Shown piece by piece: positions 6,776 through 16,223 of a DNA stretch of 63,289 nt (its first letter is position 1; each line of letters opens with the position of its first letter). Under the pieces are notes generated by a model. That model was not told the DNA's origin. It searched no databases and was given only the letters and a program-made list of their open reading frames with translations. The translations under genes and the position numbers were made by a program. The DNA comes from an uncultured Christensenella sp. (GTDB lineage Bacteria > Bacillota > Clostridia > Christensenellales > Borkfalkiaceae): the NCBI GenBank assembly GCA_949878495.1, contig CATLAR010000002.1, positions 1 through 63,289 of the forward strand, written 5' to 3'.

Positions 6776-8824
6776 ATGATTACTTCAAAGGAAATTAGGA
6801 ATATCGCCGTCATCGGACACAGCGGCGAGGGCAAAACGACGCTTTGCGAGGCAATGCTGTTTAACGGCGGTGTTATAGACCGAATGGGCAAAGTCGAGGA
6901 CGGCACGACCGTAATGGACTTCGACGAGCTGGAAAAAGCCAAGAAAACGTCCGTGTACACTTCGGTCGCGTATCTTATGTGGCGCGGAGTTAAGATAAAT
7001 CTTATCGATTTGCCCGGTTTTTACGACTTCGAGGGCGAGCGCCACGAGGGGCTTGCGGCTTGCGGCGGCGCGATACTCGTTATCGGTGCGAACGGCGTTT
7101 TGCCGATAGGCGCGGAAAGCGTAGTCGAATATTGCCTAAAACTCGGCAAACCGCTGATTATTTTTATTAACGGAATGGACAAACAGAACGCCGACTACGC
7201 GGGCACGTTGCGCGCGCTCCGCGAAAAGTACGCCGGCAGGCTCGCGCCCATTCAGCTTCCCATAATTTCGGGCGGGAAAATGACGGGCTATGTCAACGCC
7301 ATTCAGGAAAAAGCCTATAAATTCTCCACGCAGGGACCGCAGGAAACGGAAATTCCCGCCGAACTCAAAGCGCAAATGGATGAAATGCAGGCAAGCCTTA
7401 TGGAAACCGCTGCCGAAAACGACGAAATTTTGCTTGATAAATACTTTGAAACGGGCAAGCTCACCAAGGACGAAGCCGTTCACGGCGTAAGAAAGGGTAT
7501 TGCGACGGGCAACGTTATCCCCGTAATGGCGGGCAGCGCGTTGCAGAACAGGGGCGTTATCAACCTGCTTGACGAAATCGTCCGTTATATGCCCACCGCG
7601 AACGAGCGCAGAAACACGCTTGCGACCGACCTTCTTGCCGACGAACTTATAAACGTCGAATGCGAGGAGGACGGCGCGTTTGCCGCGCAGGTTTTCAAGA
7701 CCGTTTACGACGCGTATTCGGGCAAGCTCAACTACATAAAGATTTTCCGCGGCGGGCTTAAAACGGGTCAGGTCGTCTACAACGCCAACTCGGGCGCGGT
7801 AGAGAGAATAGGTCAGATTTTCGCGCTCCGCGGCAAGAAATGCGAGCTTGTGAACGAGCTTTCGGCGGGCGATATAGGCGCGGTCAACAAACTCACTTCC
7901 ACCGACACCAACCATACCCTCTGCGCTACGGGCACGTCGATAGTTTTCGATCCCATCCGTTTCCCGCACCCGACTATTTCTCTTGCGGTCAAAGCCGTCA
8001 ACAAGGGCGACGAGGATAAGATTTTTGCGGGCTTCAATAAAATGCGTGAGGAGGACTACGCTTTCACCGTCGGCAAGAACGCCGAAACGGGCGAAATGAT
8101 TTTAAGCGGTCAGGGCGAAGTCCACCTTGAAATGCTCGCCAAAAAGCTAAAACAACGCACGGGCGTGGACGTGATTTTGTCCGAGCCGAGAATACCCTAC
8201 CGCGAAACTATCCGCGCAACCGCCGTTGCCGAGGGCAAGCACAAAAAACAGTCGGGCGGTCACGGTCAGTACGGACATTGCAAGGTTCGTTTCGAGCCGT
8301 GCGAAGCCGAGTTCGAGTTCGGCGACGAAGTAGTCGGCGGAGCGGTGCCCCGCCAATACATTCTCGCGGTAGAAAAGGGTCTTAAAGAATGCACCGTCAA
8401 GGGCGTACTTGCGGGCTATCCCGTAACGGGCGTGCGCGCCGTGCTCTTCGACGGCAGTTATCACGACGTCGACTCGTCCGAAATGGCGTTTAAAGCCGCA
8501 GCCGCGCTGGCGTATAAAGAGGGTATGAAAAACGCTAAGCCCGTGCTTCTGGAGCCCGTCGTCAAACTTAAAGCGTTGGTCGCGGGCGAGTACCTCGGTG
8601 CGGTTATGGGCGATATTTCAAAGCGCCGCGGAAGAATTTCGGACAGCGCCCAGGACGGCGCACTGACTACGGTTACCGCCGAAGTGCCGCTTGCCGAAAT
8701 AACCAAGTACGCTACCGACCTGCGCGGAATGACCCGCGGTCAGGGCAGGTTCTCAACCGAGTTTTTAAGATACGAGGAAGTTCCCCCTCAGATAGCCGAA
8801 AAAATAATCAGCGAGAATAAATAA
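6776..8824 (+). CDS. Elongation factor G-like GTPase (EF-G paralogue)
   Basis: RNIAVIGHSGEGKTTL, NLIDLPGFYDF, INGMDKQNADY, GQGEVHLEMLAKKLK, HGQYGHCKV. Confidence 0.92.
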   Translation: MITSKEIRNIAVIGHSGEGKTTLCEAMLFNGGVIDRMGKVEDGTTVMDFDELEKAKKTSVYTSVAYLMWRGVKINLIDLPGFYDFEGERHEGLAACGGAILVIGANGVLPIGAESVVEYCLKLGKPLIIFINGMDKQNADYAGTLRALREKYAGRLAPIQLPIISGGKMTGYVNAIQEKAYKFSTQGPQETEIPAELKAQMDEMQASLMETAAENDEILLDKYFETGKLTKDEAVHGVRKGIATGNVIPVMAGSALQNRGVINLLDEIVRYMPTANERRNTLATDLLADELINVECEEDGAFAAQVFKTVYDAYSGKLNYIKIFRGGLKTGQVVYNANSGAVERIGQIFALRGKKCELVNELSAGDIGAVNKLTSTDTNHTLCATGTSIVFDPIRFPHPTISLAVKAVNKGDEDKIFAGFNKMREEDYAFTVGKNAETGEMILSGQGEVHLEMLAKKLKQRTGVDVILSEPRIPYRETIRATAVAEGKHKKQSGGHGQYGHCKVRFEPCEAEFEFGDEVVGGAVPRQYILAVEKGLKECTVKGVLAGYPVTGVRAVLFDGSYHDVDSSEMAFKAAAALAYKEGMKNAKPVLLEPVVKLKALVAGEYLGAVMGDISKRRGRISDSAQDGALTTVTAEVPLAEITKYATDLRGMTRGQGRFSTEFLRYEEVPPQIAEKIISENK

Positions 8825-8831
8825 ATACCTG

Positions 8832-8860
8832 AAACGCCCGCGTTATCGCGGGCGCTTTTA
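8832..8860. terminator. Intrinsic terminator
   Basis: aaacgcccgcgttatcgcgggcgctttt. Confidence 0.85.
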
Positions 8861-9067
8861 CACACCCAGAATGTAATAAAGGGTTACGTTAAAGTAATCG
8901 GCAAAATTTACGATATACAATGATTTTGCACGTTTGATTTTGCCTTTTTCCCATCGCTGTAAGGTCGCGGCGGAAATTCCCAATTCTTTGGCAAGTTCCG
9001 CTTGCGTTAAATTACGGCTTAATCTTAATTCTTTCATAGTTTTGCCTATTTCTTCATACGGTTTCAT
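8858..9067 (-). CDS. Cro/C1-type HTH regulator
   Basis: MKELRLSRNLTQAELAKELGISAATLQRWEKGKIKR. Confidence 0.88.
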   Translation of the reverse strand: MKPYEEIGKTMKELRLSRNLTQAELAKELGISAATLQRWEKGKIKRAKSLYIVNFADYFNVTLYYILGV

Positions 9068-9079
9068 AATTCACCTCAA

Positions 9080-9130
9080 TTACGCTTATTAAGCGTAAGT
9101 CAAGCATTTTACGCGCATTAGGTGTAAAAT
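9080..9130. promoter_or_regulatory. Candidate operators between the divergent HTH genes
   Basis: Perfect palindrome TTACGCTTATTAAGCGTAA (9080-9098) and ATTTTAC-N11-GTAAAAT (9106-9130). Confidence 0.6.
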
Positions 9131-9147
9131 GGTTATGAGGTGTTTTA

Positions 9148-9360
9148 ATGGCAGAAATAGGTGTTATAAAAAAACGTATTGCTGAAGTAATCAATAATTG
9201 TGGTTATTCCCAAACAGCTTTAGCGAAAATGATTGGTGTTTCTCAACAGACAGTTTCACATTATTCTAAGGGGGATATAACTCCGTCGCTTGAAACTTTG
9301 TCTAAATTGTGTAAAATTTTAGATGTTGACGGTAATTATATTCTTGGGTTAACGGAATAA
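9148..9360 (+). CDS. Cro/C1-type HTH regulator
   Basis: IKKRIAEVINNCGYSQTALAKMIGVSQQTVSHYSKGDITPSLETLSKLCKILDV. Confidence 0.9.
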   Translation: MAEIGVIKKRIAEVINNCGYSQTALAKMIGVSQQTVSHYSKGDITPSLETLSKLCKILDVDGNYILGLTE

Positions 9361-9400
9361 AGGTACAACGAAAAAACCGTTAAAGAAAATAAGTAACTAT

Positions 9401-9432
9401 AAAAGCGCCCGCGTTTACGCGGGCGCTTTTCT
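9401..9432 (+). terminator. Intrinsic terminator
   Basis: aaaagcgcccgcgtttacgcgggcgctttt. Confidence 0.85.
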
Positions 9433-9466
9433 TGCCTTCCATTGCGTGAGCGTTAGCAACCACTTT

Positions 9467-9565
9467 CTTGCCCTCCCCTTGAGGGGAGGGGTAGGGGTGA
9501 GGTGTTAAATTATCACCTCATCAGTCTGCTACGCAGACAGCTTCCCCTGAGAGGGGGAGCCAAGG
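9467..9565. repeat. Dispersed palindromic intergenic repeat family A (both halves)
   Basis: cttgccctccccttgaggggaggggtaggggtgaggtg ... cacctcatcagtctgc..gcagacagcttcccctgagagggggagccaag. Confidence 0.8.
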
Positions 9566-9642
9566 AATGCAACGGTTTACATACAAAATGCGGGAAAAAG
9601 CGCAAAAAGATTAAAAAAGTGCGAAATTCGGGCGTATTTCCG

Positions 9643-9671
9643 TTGACTTTTACGTTTTATGTCTTTATAAT
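9643..9671 (+). promoter_or_regulatory. Promoter of the S10 operon
   Basis: TTGACT (9643-9648), 17 bp, TATAAT (9666-9671). Confidence 0.8.
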
Positions 9672-9906
9672 TAAAAGGCGCGTTTAATGCGGGCGTATTG
9701 GGATGAAGTGCGAAGTTACTGAAAAATCGCGGCTCCGCGACAGATAATTTGCACCGACAACTGTGAGGGCGCGACCCTTGCGACTAACCGTGGCTTACCT
9801 ATTTTAAATCGCCGCCATGCGGTGTTTTTTAACGGGGGTCCGCGATACGCCCGGTAAAGTTGACGTGAAAATTAAATTTTTTTGTTAGGAAAAAGGAGTT
9901 AAAAAA

Positions 9907-10206
9907 ATGGCAGGACAGAAAATCAGAATCAAACTTGCGGCTTACGATCACGAGTTGGTAGATTTGGCGGCTTCGAGAATCGTTGAAACGATGAAAAAAA
10001 GCGGCGCTAAAATTTCGGGACCTATTCCCCTTCCCACCGAGAGAGAAATCGTAACTATTCTCCGCTCGCCCCACAAATACAAGGATTCCCGCGAGCAGTT
10101 CGAGCAGAGAACTTATAAGAGAATTATCGACATCTACACCCCCAACGCTAAACTTTTGGATACGGTTCATCTTCCCGCGGGCGTAGATATTAAGATTAAA
10201 CTGTAA
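9907..10206 (+). CDS. rpsJ: 30S ribosomal protein S10
   Basis: [42 protein letters not shown]. Confidence 0.99.
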   Translation: MAGQKIRIKLAAYDHELVDLAASRIVETMKKSGAKISGPIPLPTEREIVTILRSPHKYKDSREQFEQRTYKRIIDIYTPNAKLLDTVHLPAGVDIKIKL

Positions 10207-10313
10207 CACCTCATCAGTCCGCAAGCGGACAGCTTCCTCTTTGCGTAATATAATCTGAAACCTATTATAATAAGGTGCGCAAAGCGTCGCTACGCTCGCG
10301 CGAGGGGAAGCCA
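10207..10313. repeat. Family A repeat, interrupted copy, between rpsJ and rplC
   Basis: acacctcatcagtccgcaagcggacagcttcctc ... gaggggaagccaag with an internal AT-rich segment. Confidence 0.7.
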
Positions 10314-10455
10314 AGTTCTATACCATATAATATATATAATATAAAATTGATTTCTCGATACTCTACGGCGGGCAGACGACGGCTTGATTAAATGGTCGGC
10401 GGGACGGCGCGGCGCGGTATCACAAAATAAAAATTTATCCGGAGGAACTTTATCA

Positions 10456-11085
10456 ATGAATAAAGCAATCATCGGCCGTAAAGCGGGTATGACCCAGATA
10501 TTTACGGCGGAGGGCAAGGTCATTCCCGTAACCGTAATCGAAGCGGGTCCCTGCCCCGTAGTACAAATCAAAACTGTTGAAAAAGACGGCTACGCCGCAT
10601 TGAAACTCGGTTTTGACGAAGCGAAAGAAAAGGCTTTGACCAAGCCCGAACTCGGACAGTTCAAAAAAGCCGGCGTTAAGCCCTGCAAAGTGCTTAAAGA
10701 ATTCCGTCTTGACAACGCGGCTACCTACACGGTAGGCGGCGAAATCAAGGCAGACGTTTTTGCGGCGGGCGACAAGGTAGACGTTCACGGCGTATCCAAA
10801 GGTCACGGTTACAGCGGCGTTATCAAGCGCTGGAACCAGCACCGTCTTAAAGAAACCCACGGCGTCGGCCCCGTGCACAGAGAGCCGGGTTCTATGGGCG
10901 CAAACAGCTCGCCTTCGCGCGTGTTCAAAAACAAACACCTCGCAGGTCAGTACGGCGTCGAGAACGTTACCGTTCAGAACCTCGAAATCGTAAGAGTAGA
11001 CGCAGAGAGGAACTGCCTGCTTATAAAGGGTTCCGTTCCCGGACCCAACGGTAGCGTAGTTACCATAAACGACACCGTTAAATAA
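10456..11085 (+). CDS. rplC: 50S ribosomal protein L3
   Basis: [16 protein letters not shown]...[18 protein letters not shown] ggaggaac. Confidence 0.98.
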   Translation: MNKAIIGRKAGMTQIFTAEGKVIPVTVIEAGPCPVVQIKTVEKDGYAALKLGFDEAKEKALTKPELGQFKKAGVKPCKVLKEFRLDNAATYTVGGEIKADVFAAGDKVDVHGVSKGHGYSGVIKRWNQHRLKETHGVGPVHREPGSMGANSSPSRVFKNKHLAGQYGVENVTVQNLEIVRVDAERNCLLIKGSVPGPNGSVVTINDTVK

Positions 11086-11096
11086 GGAGTACGAAG

Positions 11097-11723
11097 ATGC
11101 CAAACGTAAAAGTGTATAAAATGGACGGCACTCAGGCCGGAACTATAAAACTGAGCGACAAGGTATTCGGAGTAGAGTACAACGAACCGCTCATTCATCA
11201 GGCAGTCGTAACCCGTCTTGCAAACGAAAGACAGGGCACGAAATCCACGCTTACGCGTACGGAAGTCCGCGGCGGCGGCAGAAAGCCCTGGAGACAGAAG
11301 GGCACGGGCAACGCGCGTCAGGGCTCTATCAGGGCTCCGCAGTGGATTAAGGGCGGCGTAGTATTCGCACCCAAGAGCCGCGACTTCTCGAAAGATATGA
11401 ACAAAAAGGCGAAAATCGCCGCGCTTTTGTCCGCGCTTTCCAAGAAACTTGCAGACGGCGAGATCGTCATAGTAGACGCGCTCGAAGTCAAAGACGGCAA
11501 GACCAAGGAAATGGTGGCGTTCCAGAAGGCGCTCGGTCTGGACAAGACCGCCGTGCTCGTAATGGATAACAGCGACCAGAAAGTTATCCTTGCAGCGAGA
11601 AACGTTCCCGAGCTTTCCACTCTGCCCGTAGCGCAGATTTCGACTTACGAAGTCGTTAAAAACGCAAAAGTCGTCCTTACCAAGGCGGCTGTCAAGAAAA
11701 TCGAGGAGGTCTACGGAGAATAA
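11097..11723 (+). CDS. rplD: 50S ribosomal protein L4
   Basis: RQGTKSTLTRTEVRGGGRKPWRQKGTGNARQGSIRAPQWIKGGVVFAP. Confidence 0.98.
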   Translation: MPNVKVYKMDGTQAGTIKLSDKVFGVEYNEPLIHQAVVTRLANERQGTKSTLTRTEVRGGGRKPWRQKGTGNARQGSIRAPQWIKGGVVFAPKSRDFSKDMNKKAKIAALLSALSKKLADGEIVIVDALEVKDGKTKEMVAFQKALGLDKTAVLVMDNSDQKVILAARNVPELSTLPVAQISTYEVVKNAKVVLTKAAVKKIEEVYGE

Positions 11724-12013
11724 TGTTTGCCGAAGATATAATTTTGAAACCTCTTTTGACTGAAAAAGGTTACGACGGTATTGCTACCAAAAAATACACC
11801 TTCATAGTCAAAAAGACGGCTGATAAGACGCAGATCAAATCCGCAGTCGAAAAACTTTTCGGCGTCAAGGTGGCGAGCGTTAACACCGTAAACTGCCGCG
11901 GAAAGAAGAAGAGAATGGGCAGAAACGAAGGATATACGCCCGCATACAAGAAGGCGATCGTTCAGCTTACGGCTGATTCCAAAACGATTGAGTACTTCGA
12001 CTCGTTATCGTAA
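11723..12013 (+). CDS. rplW: 50S ribosomal protein L23
   Basis: [51 protein letters not shown]. Confidence 0.98.
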   Translation: MFAEDIILKPLLTEKGYDGIATKKYTFIVKKTADKTQIKSAVEKLFGVKVASVNTVNCRGKKKRMGRNEGYTPAYKKAIVQLTADSKTIEYFDSLS

Positions 12014-12024
12014 GGAGGAACACA

Positions 12025-12852
12025 ATGGCTATTAAGAGATATAAACCCACCTCCCCCGCGCGCCGTTTTATGACGGTAAGCGCTTACACGGAGCTTACGG
12101 GCGACAAGCCCGAGAGATCGCTCCTGCACGACAAGCGCAAATCGGGCGGCAGAAATAATCAGGGTAAAATTTCCGTTCGTCACATCGGCGGCGGCAACAG
12201 AATCAAATACAGAATTATCGACTTCAAGCGTAACAAGGACGGCATTCCCGCGACGGTCAAGTCCATTCAGTACGACCCCAACCGTTCGGCTAACATCGCG
12301 CTTCTTGCATACGCAGACGGCGAAAAGAGATACATTCTCGCTCCCGTCGGTCTTAACGTCGGCGACAAGGTAGTCTCGGGAGCAGGCGCGGACATCAAGT
12401 CGGGCAACAGCCTTCCCCTTTCGGATATTCCCGTAGGTACCGTCGTTCACGCAATCGAGCTTCAGCCCGGCAGGGGCGCGCAAATCGCAAGGTCGGCGGG
12501 TATGTCGGCTCAGATTATGGCAAAAGAGGGCGCTTACGCGACCATCAAAATGCCTTCCGGCGAAATGCGTCTTATTTCCGTCAAATGCAAGGCGACCGTA
12601 GGTCAGGTCGGCAACCTCGAGCACGAAATCGTGCGCGTAGGTAAAGCCGGTAAAACCAGACACTTCGGTATCCGTCCTACCGTTCGCGGTTCGGTTATGA
12701 ACCCTAACGACCACCCCCACGGCGGTGGCGAGGGTAAGAGCCCGGTGGGCCATGCCGGTCCTATGACGCCTTGGGGCAAGCCCGCGCTTGGTTACAAGAC
12801 GAGAAAGAAGAAGAATCCCACTTCCAAATTCATTTTGAAGAGAATCAATTAA
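12025..12852 (+). CDS. rplB: 50S ribosomal protein L2
   Basis: [47 protein letters not shown]. Confidence 0.99.
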   Translation: MAIKRYKPTSPARRFMTVSAYTELTGDKPERSLLHDKRKSGGRNNQGKISVRHIGGGNRIKYRIIDFKRNKDGIPATVKSIQYDPNRSANIALLAYADGEKRYILAPVGLNVGDKVVSGAGADIKSGNSLPLSDIPVGTVVHAIELQPGRGAQIARSAGMSAQIMAKEGAYATIKMPSGEMRLISVKCKATVGQVGNLEHEIVRVGKAGKTRHFGIRPTVRGSVMNPNDHPHGGGEGKSPVGHAGPMTPWGKPALGYKTRKKKNPTSKFILKRIN

Positions 12853-12865
12853 GGAGGAATAGACT

Positions 12866-13138
12866 ATGTCAAGAAGCATTAAGAAAGGCCCTTACGCCGA
12901 AGAAAGACTTATGTCGAGAATACTTGCCATGAACGAGGCGGGCGAGAAAAAGGTCGTAAAAACCTGGTCGCGCGCAACGACGATATTCCCCCAGATGGTA
13001 GGACATACTATTGCGGTTTACGACGGCAGAAAGCACGTTCCCGTGTACGTTACCGAGGATATGGTAGGCTGCAAACTCGGTGAATTCGCTCCTACGAGAA
13101 CGTTCAAGGGTCACGCGGCGAAAACCGCTAAGAAGTAA
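12866..13138 (+). CDS. rpsS: 30S ribosomal protein S19
   Basis: [14 protein letters not shown]...[28 protein letters not shown]. Confidence 0.99.
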   Translation: MSRSIKKGPYAEERLMSRILAMNEAGEKKVVKTWSRATTIFPQMVGHTIAVYDGRKHVPVYVTEDMVGCKLGEFAPTRTFKGHAAKTAKK

Positions 13139-13149
13139 GGAGCAGGACT

Positions 13150-13539
13150 ATGGCAAAGAATATGAACTTAAAAAAGGAAAGAATCGAAGCAACCAAGGAC
13201 AGACGTCCCTATGCTACGGCTAAATACCTCAGAATTTCCCCCTATAAAATAAGAACCGTTCTTGCGCTTATCCGCGGCAAATCCGTTGACGAAGCGGCGG
13301 GAATTCTCACTTATTGCAATAAAGGCGGCAGCGAAGAGGTTAAAAAAGTACTTTTATCCGCTGCGGCTAACGCAGAGCATAATCAGGGAATGGACAGAAG
13401 CGATTTAATCGTCGCCGAAGCGTTCGCAAACGGCGGACCTCATTTGAAGAGAATGCAGCCCGTTTCCAAGGGCCGCGGTCACGCGATATTAAAGAGAACG
13501 AGCCACGTTACCGTGATACTCGACGCGAAGAAGGTTTAA
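13150..13539 (+). CDS. rplV: 50S ribosomal protein L22
   Basis: ATAKYLRISPYKIRTVLALIRGKSVDEA; GRGHAILKRTSHVTVIL. Confidence 0.98.
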   Translation: MAKNMNLKKERIEATKDRRPYATAKYLRISPYKIRTVLALIRGKSVDEAAGILTYCNKGGSEEVKKVLLSAAANAEHNQGMDRSDLIVAEAFANGGPHLKRMQPVSKGRGHAILKRTSHVTVILDAKKV

Positions 13540-13549
13540 GGAGAGAGTT

Positions 13550-14221
13550 ATGGGACAGAAAGTTAATCCTCACGGTTTAAGAGTCGGCGTCATTTCCGCT
13601 TGGGACACTCAGTGGTATGCCGACAAAAAGAACTTTTCCGCGTTCATTAAGGAAGACAACGAAATCCGTACCTTCTTAAAGAAGAAGTATTACGACGCGG
13701 CAATCAGCAAAATCACGATTATCAGAGCTGCCAACAAAATCGAAATCGGCATTTACACGGGTCGTCCCGGCGTGCTTATCGGTAAGGCGGGCTCGGAAAT
13801 CGAAGTCATCAAGAAAGACCTTGCGAAACTCACCAAAGGTAAGGTCATCGTTATCAACGTTAAGAAAATCGACAAAATCGATCAGGACGCACAGCTTATA
13901 GCCGAAGCGGTCGCTTCTCAGCTTGAAAAGCGCGTATCTTACAGAAGGGCGGTCAAACAGCAAATCGCAAAAGTTTCCAAAACGGGCGTTAAGGGTGTCA
14001 AAATCACCGTAAGCGGACGTCTTGACGGACGCGAAATCGCGGGCACCGAAAGTTATCACGACGGTTCCATCCCCCTTCAGACTATCCGTGCGGACATCGA
14101 TTACGGCTTCGCGGAAGCGCACACGACGTTCGGCGTTCTCGGCATTAAATGCTGGGTATACAAGGGCGAAGTGCTCGACACGGCTAAACGTCTGATTATA
14201 TCGGAGGGAGGCGAAGAGTAA
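13550..14221 (+). CDS. rpsC: 30S ribosomal protein S3
   Basis: [36 protein letters not shown]. Confidence 0.99.
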   Translation: MGQKVNPHGLRVGVISAWDTQWYADKKNFSAFIKEDNEIRTFLKKKYYDAAISKITIIRAANKIEIGIYTGRPGVLIGKAGSEIEVIKKDLAKLTKGKVIVINVKKIDKIDQDAQLIAEAVASQLEKRVSYRRAVKQQIAKVSKTGVKGVKITVSGRLDGREIAGTESYHDGSIPLQTIRADIDYGFAEAHTTFGVLGIKCWVYKGEVLDTAKRLIISEGGEE

Positions 14222-14223
14222 AT

Positions 14224-14664
14224 ATGTTAATTCCCAAGAGAGTAAAAAGAAGAATGCAGCACCGCGGCAAAATCCGCGGCAAGGCTCAGAAGGGCAATAA
14301 AATCGCTTACGGCGAATACGGTCTCGTAGCGGAAGAGGGCGCAAGAATCACTTCCAACCAAATCGAGGCTGCGCGTATCGCAATGACGAGATTTATCAAG
14401 CGCGGCGGTAAAGTCTGGATAGATATTTTCCCGCACAAGCCCATCACCAAACACCCCGCCGAGTCCCGTATGGGTTCCGGTAAAGGTTCGGTAGAATACT
14501 GGGTGGCAATCGTTAAACCCGGCAGAGTAATGTTCGAAATGGCGGGTGTAAACGAGGATATAGCACGCGAGGCAATGCGTCTTGCAAGCCATAAGCTCCC
14601 CGTAAAATGCAAATTCATTAAAAAAGAAGTAGTCGAAGAAGGCGGTGAAGCCAATGAAAGCTAA
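14224..14664 (+). CDS. rplP: 50S ribosomal protein L16
   Basis: [60 protein letters not shown]. Confidence 0.99.
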   Translation: MLIPKRVKRRMQHRGKIRGKAQKGNKIAYGEYGLVAEEGARITSNQIEAARIAMTRFIKRGGKVWIDIFPHKPITKHPAESRMGSGKGSVEYWVAIVKPGRVMFEMAGVNEDIAREAMRLASHKLPVKCKFIKKEVVEEGGEANES

Positions 14665-14848
14665 GGAAATTATAAATTTGAGCGACGAAGAACTCGTAAA
14701 GAAGCTTCAGGAGCTTAAAACCGAACTGTTCAATCTGCGCTTTCGCCACGCCGGCGGTCAGCTTGAAAACCCTCTTGCAATTAACCTCGTCAAAAAGGAC
14801 ATTGCAAGGGTCAACACCGTAATCCGCGCAAGGCAGTTAAAGGCGTAA
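14654..14848 (+). CDS. rpmC: 50S ribosomal protein L29
   Basis: [40 protein letters not shown]; overlaps rplP end. Confidence 0.96.
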   Translation: MKAKEIINLSDEELVKKLQELKTELFNLRFRHAGGQLENPLAINLVKKDIARVNTVIRARQLKA

Positions 14849-14860
14849 GGGAGGTTAGAA

Positions 14861-15118
14861 ATGGAAAGAACTACGCTCAGAAAGGAAAGAGTAGGACTTG
14901 TAGTTTCCGACAAAATGGATAAGACGGTAGTCGTCGCAGTCGTGGAAAAGAGCAAGCACCCCCTCTACAAAAAGACCATAACCAAAACCACCCGTTTCAA
15001 GGCGCACGATGAAAACAACGAGTGCTGCGAGGGCGATAAGGTAAGAATAGTCGAAACCCGCAAACTGTCCAAGGATAAGAATTGGCGTGTGGCGGAGATT
15101 ATCGAAAAAGCCAAGTAA
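14861..15118 (+). CDS. rpsQ: 30S ribosomal protein S17
   Basis: [57 protein letters not shown]. Confidence 0.98.
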   Translation: MERTTLRKERVGLVVSDKMDKTVVVAVVEKSKHPLYKKTITKTTRFKAHDENNECCEGDKVRIVETRKLSKDKNWRVAEIIEKAK

Positions 15119-15120
15119 TA

Positions 15121-15240
15121 CGCTTGATTTATAAGCGGCGTAATACGGTGTCGCGCTCCGCTTTCCTCGGGTCGTTTACGCTAAGTAAACTCCCTGTCGG
15201 AAGTGCTCGCGCTCCTTGTCTTGCTTGCTTCTGAACCAAG
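15121..15240 (+). repeat. Family B repeat within the operon between rpsQ and rplN
   Basis: ttataagcggcgtaatacggtgtcgcgctccgctttcctcgg, starting 3 nt after rpsQ. Confidence 0.65.
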
Positions 15241-15398
15241 GGCGAAACCCGGAAGGGTTAAATATTAAAACTCAAGATTATTGCGTTTCGGTAATGGAGA
15301 GCAGAGCGCTCATCTTTGCTTATGTGCCGAAAGAATAATCCTCTGTGACGGTCGGAAAATCCGGCAGTTGTAAGTAAACATAATAGGAGAGATATTAT

Positions 15399-15767
15399 AT
15401 GATACAACCTCAGACGAGGCTCAAAGCCGCGGACAACAGCGGCGCGAAAGAGCTTATGTGCATAAAGGTGCTCGGCGGATCGTTCAGAAGAACGGCCAAT
15501 ATCGGCGACGTTATCGTATGTTCGGTCAAGACCGCCGCCCCCGGCGGCGCGGTTAAGAAGGGCGAAGTCGTCAAAGCCGTAATAGTCCGCACCAGAAAGG
15601 GCATCAGACGCGACGACGGAACGTATATCCGTTTCGACGAAAACGCGGCTGTTATTATCAACACCAACAAGGAACCGCGCGGAACGCGTATCTTCGGACC
15701 AATTGCAAGAGAACTTCGTGAAAAGAACTATATGAAGATAATTTCCCTTGCTCCCGAAGTGCTTTAA
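15399..15767 (+). CDS. rplN: 50S ribosomal protein L14
   Basis: [40 protein letters not shown]. Confidence 0.99.
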   Translation: MIQPQTRLKAADNSGAKELMCIKVLGGSFRRTANIGDVIVCSVKTAAPGGAVKKGEVVKAVIVRTRKGIRRDDGTYIRFDENAAVIINTNKEPRGTRIFGPIARELREKNYMKIISLAPEVL

Positions 15768-15783
15768 TTAAAGGAGAAAAGCT

Positions 15784-16212
15784 ATGAACGTAAAATTAAA
15801 TGATAATGTATTAGTTATCTCCGGCAAGTATGCGGGAAAGCAGGGCAAAGTTATCGCCACTTCCCCCAAGCGCGGAACGGTAACGGTCGAAGGCGTAAAC
15901 ATTCACAAGAAAGCCAAGAAAGCAAGAAAGGCTAACGAGGTATCGGAAATCGTTGAAATTCCCGCGCCCCTCGACGCGTCCAACGTAATGGTCGTCTGCT
16001 CGGCTTGCGACAAGGCAGTAAGAGTAAAGCATTCCGTAGTCGACGGAAAAAAAGTAAGGGTTTGCCCCAAGTGCAACGCCGTACTCGACGGCGCTTACGG
16101 CGGCAAGTCCAAGAAAGCGGCGAAGAAGGAAGAGGCTCCCAAAAAGCGTGAAAGAAAGCGCGCGAAGAAAGCCGAAACCGTTGAAACGCCCGCTGAGGAC
16201 AAGGCTGAATAA
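15784..16212 (+). CDS. rplX: 50S ribosomal protein L24 with long Lys-rich C-terminal tail
   Basis: [48 protein letters not shown]; tail [33 protein letters not shown]. Confidence 0.96.
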   Translation: MNVKLNDNVLVISGKYAGKQGKVIATSPKRGTVTVEGVNIHKKAKKARKANEVSEIVEIPAPLDASNVMVVCSACDKAVRVKHSVVDGKKVRVCPKCNAVLDGAYGGKSKKAAKKEEAPKKRERKRAKKAETVETPAEDKAE

Positions 16213-16223
16213 GGAGGGTAACT

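Noticed and set aside
9467-9565. Possible CRISPR array
   Set aside because: Repeats are palindromic and dispersed singly at distant sites, with no regular spacers and no cas genes
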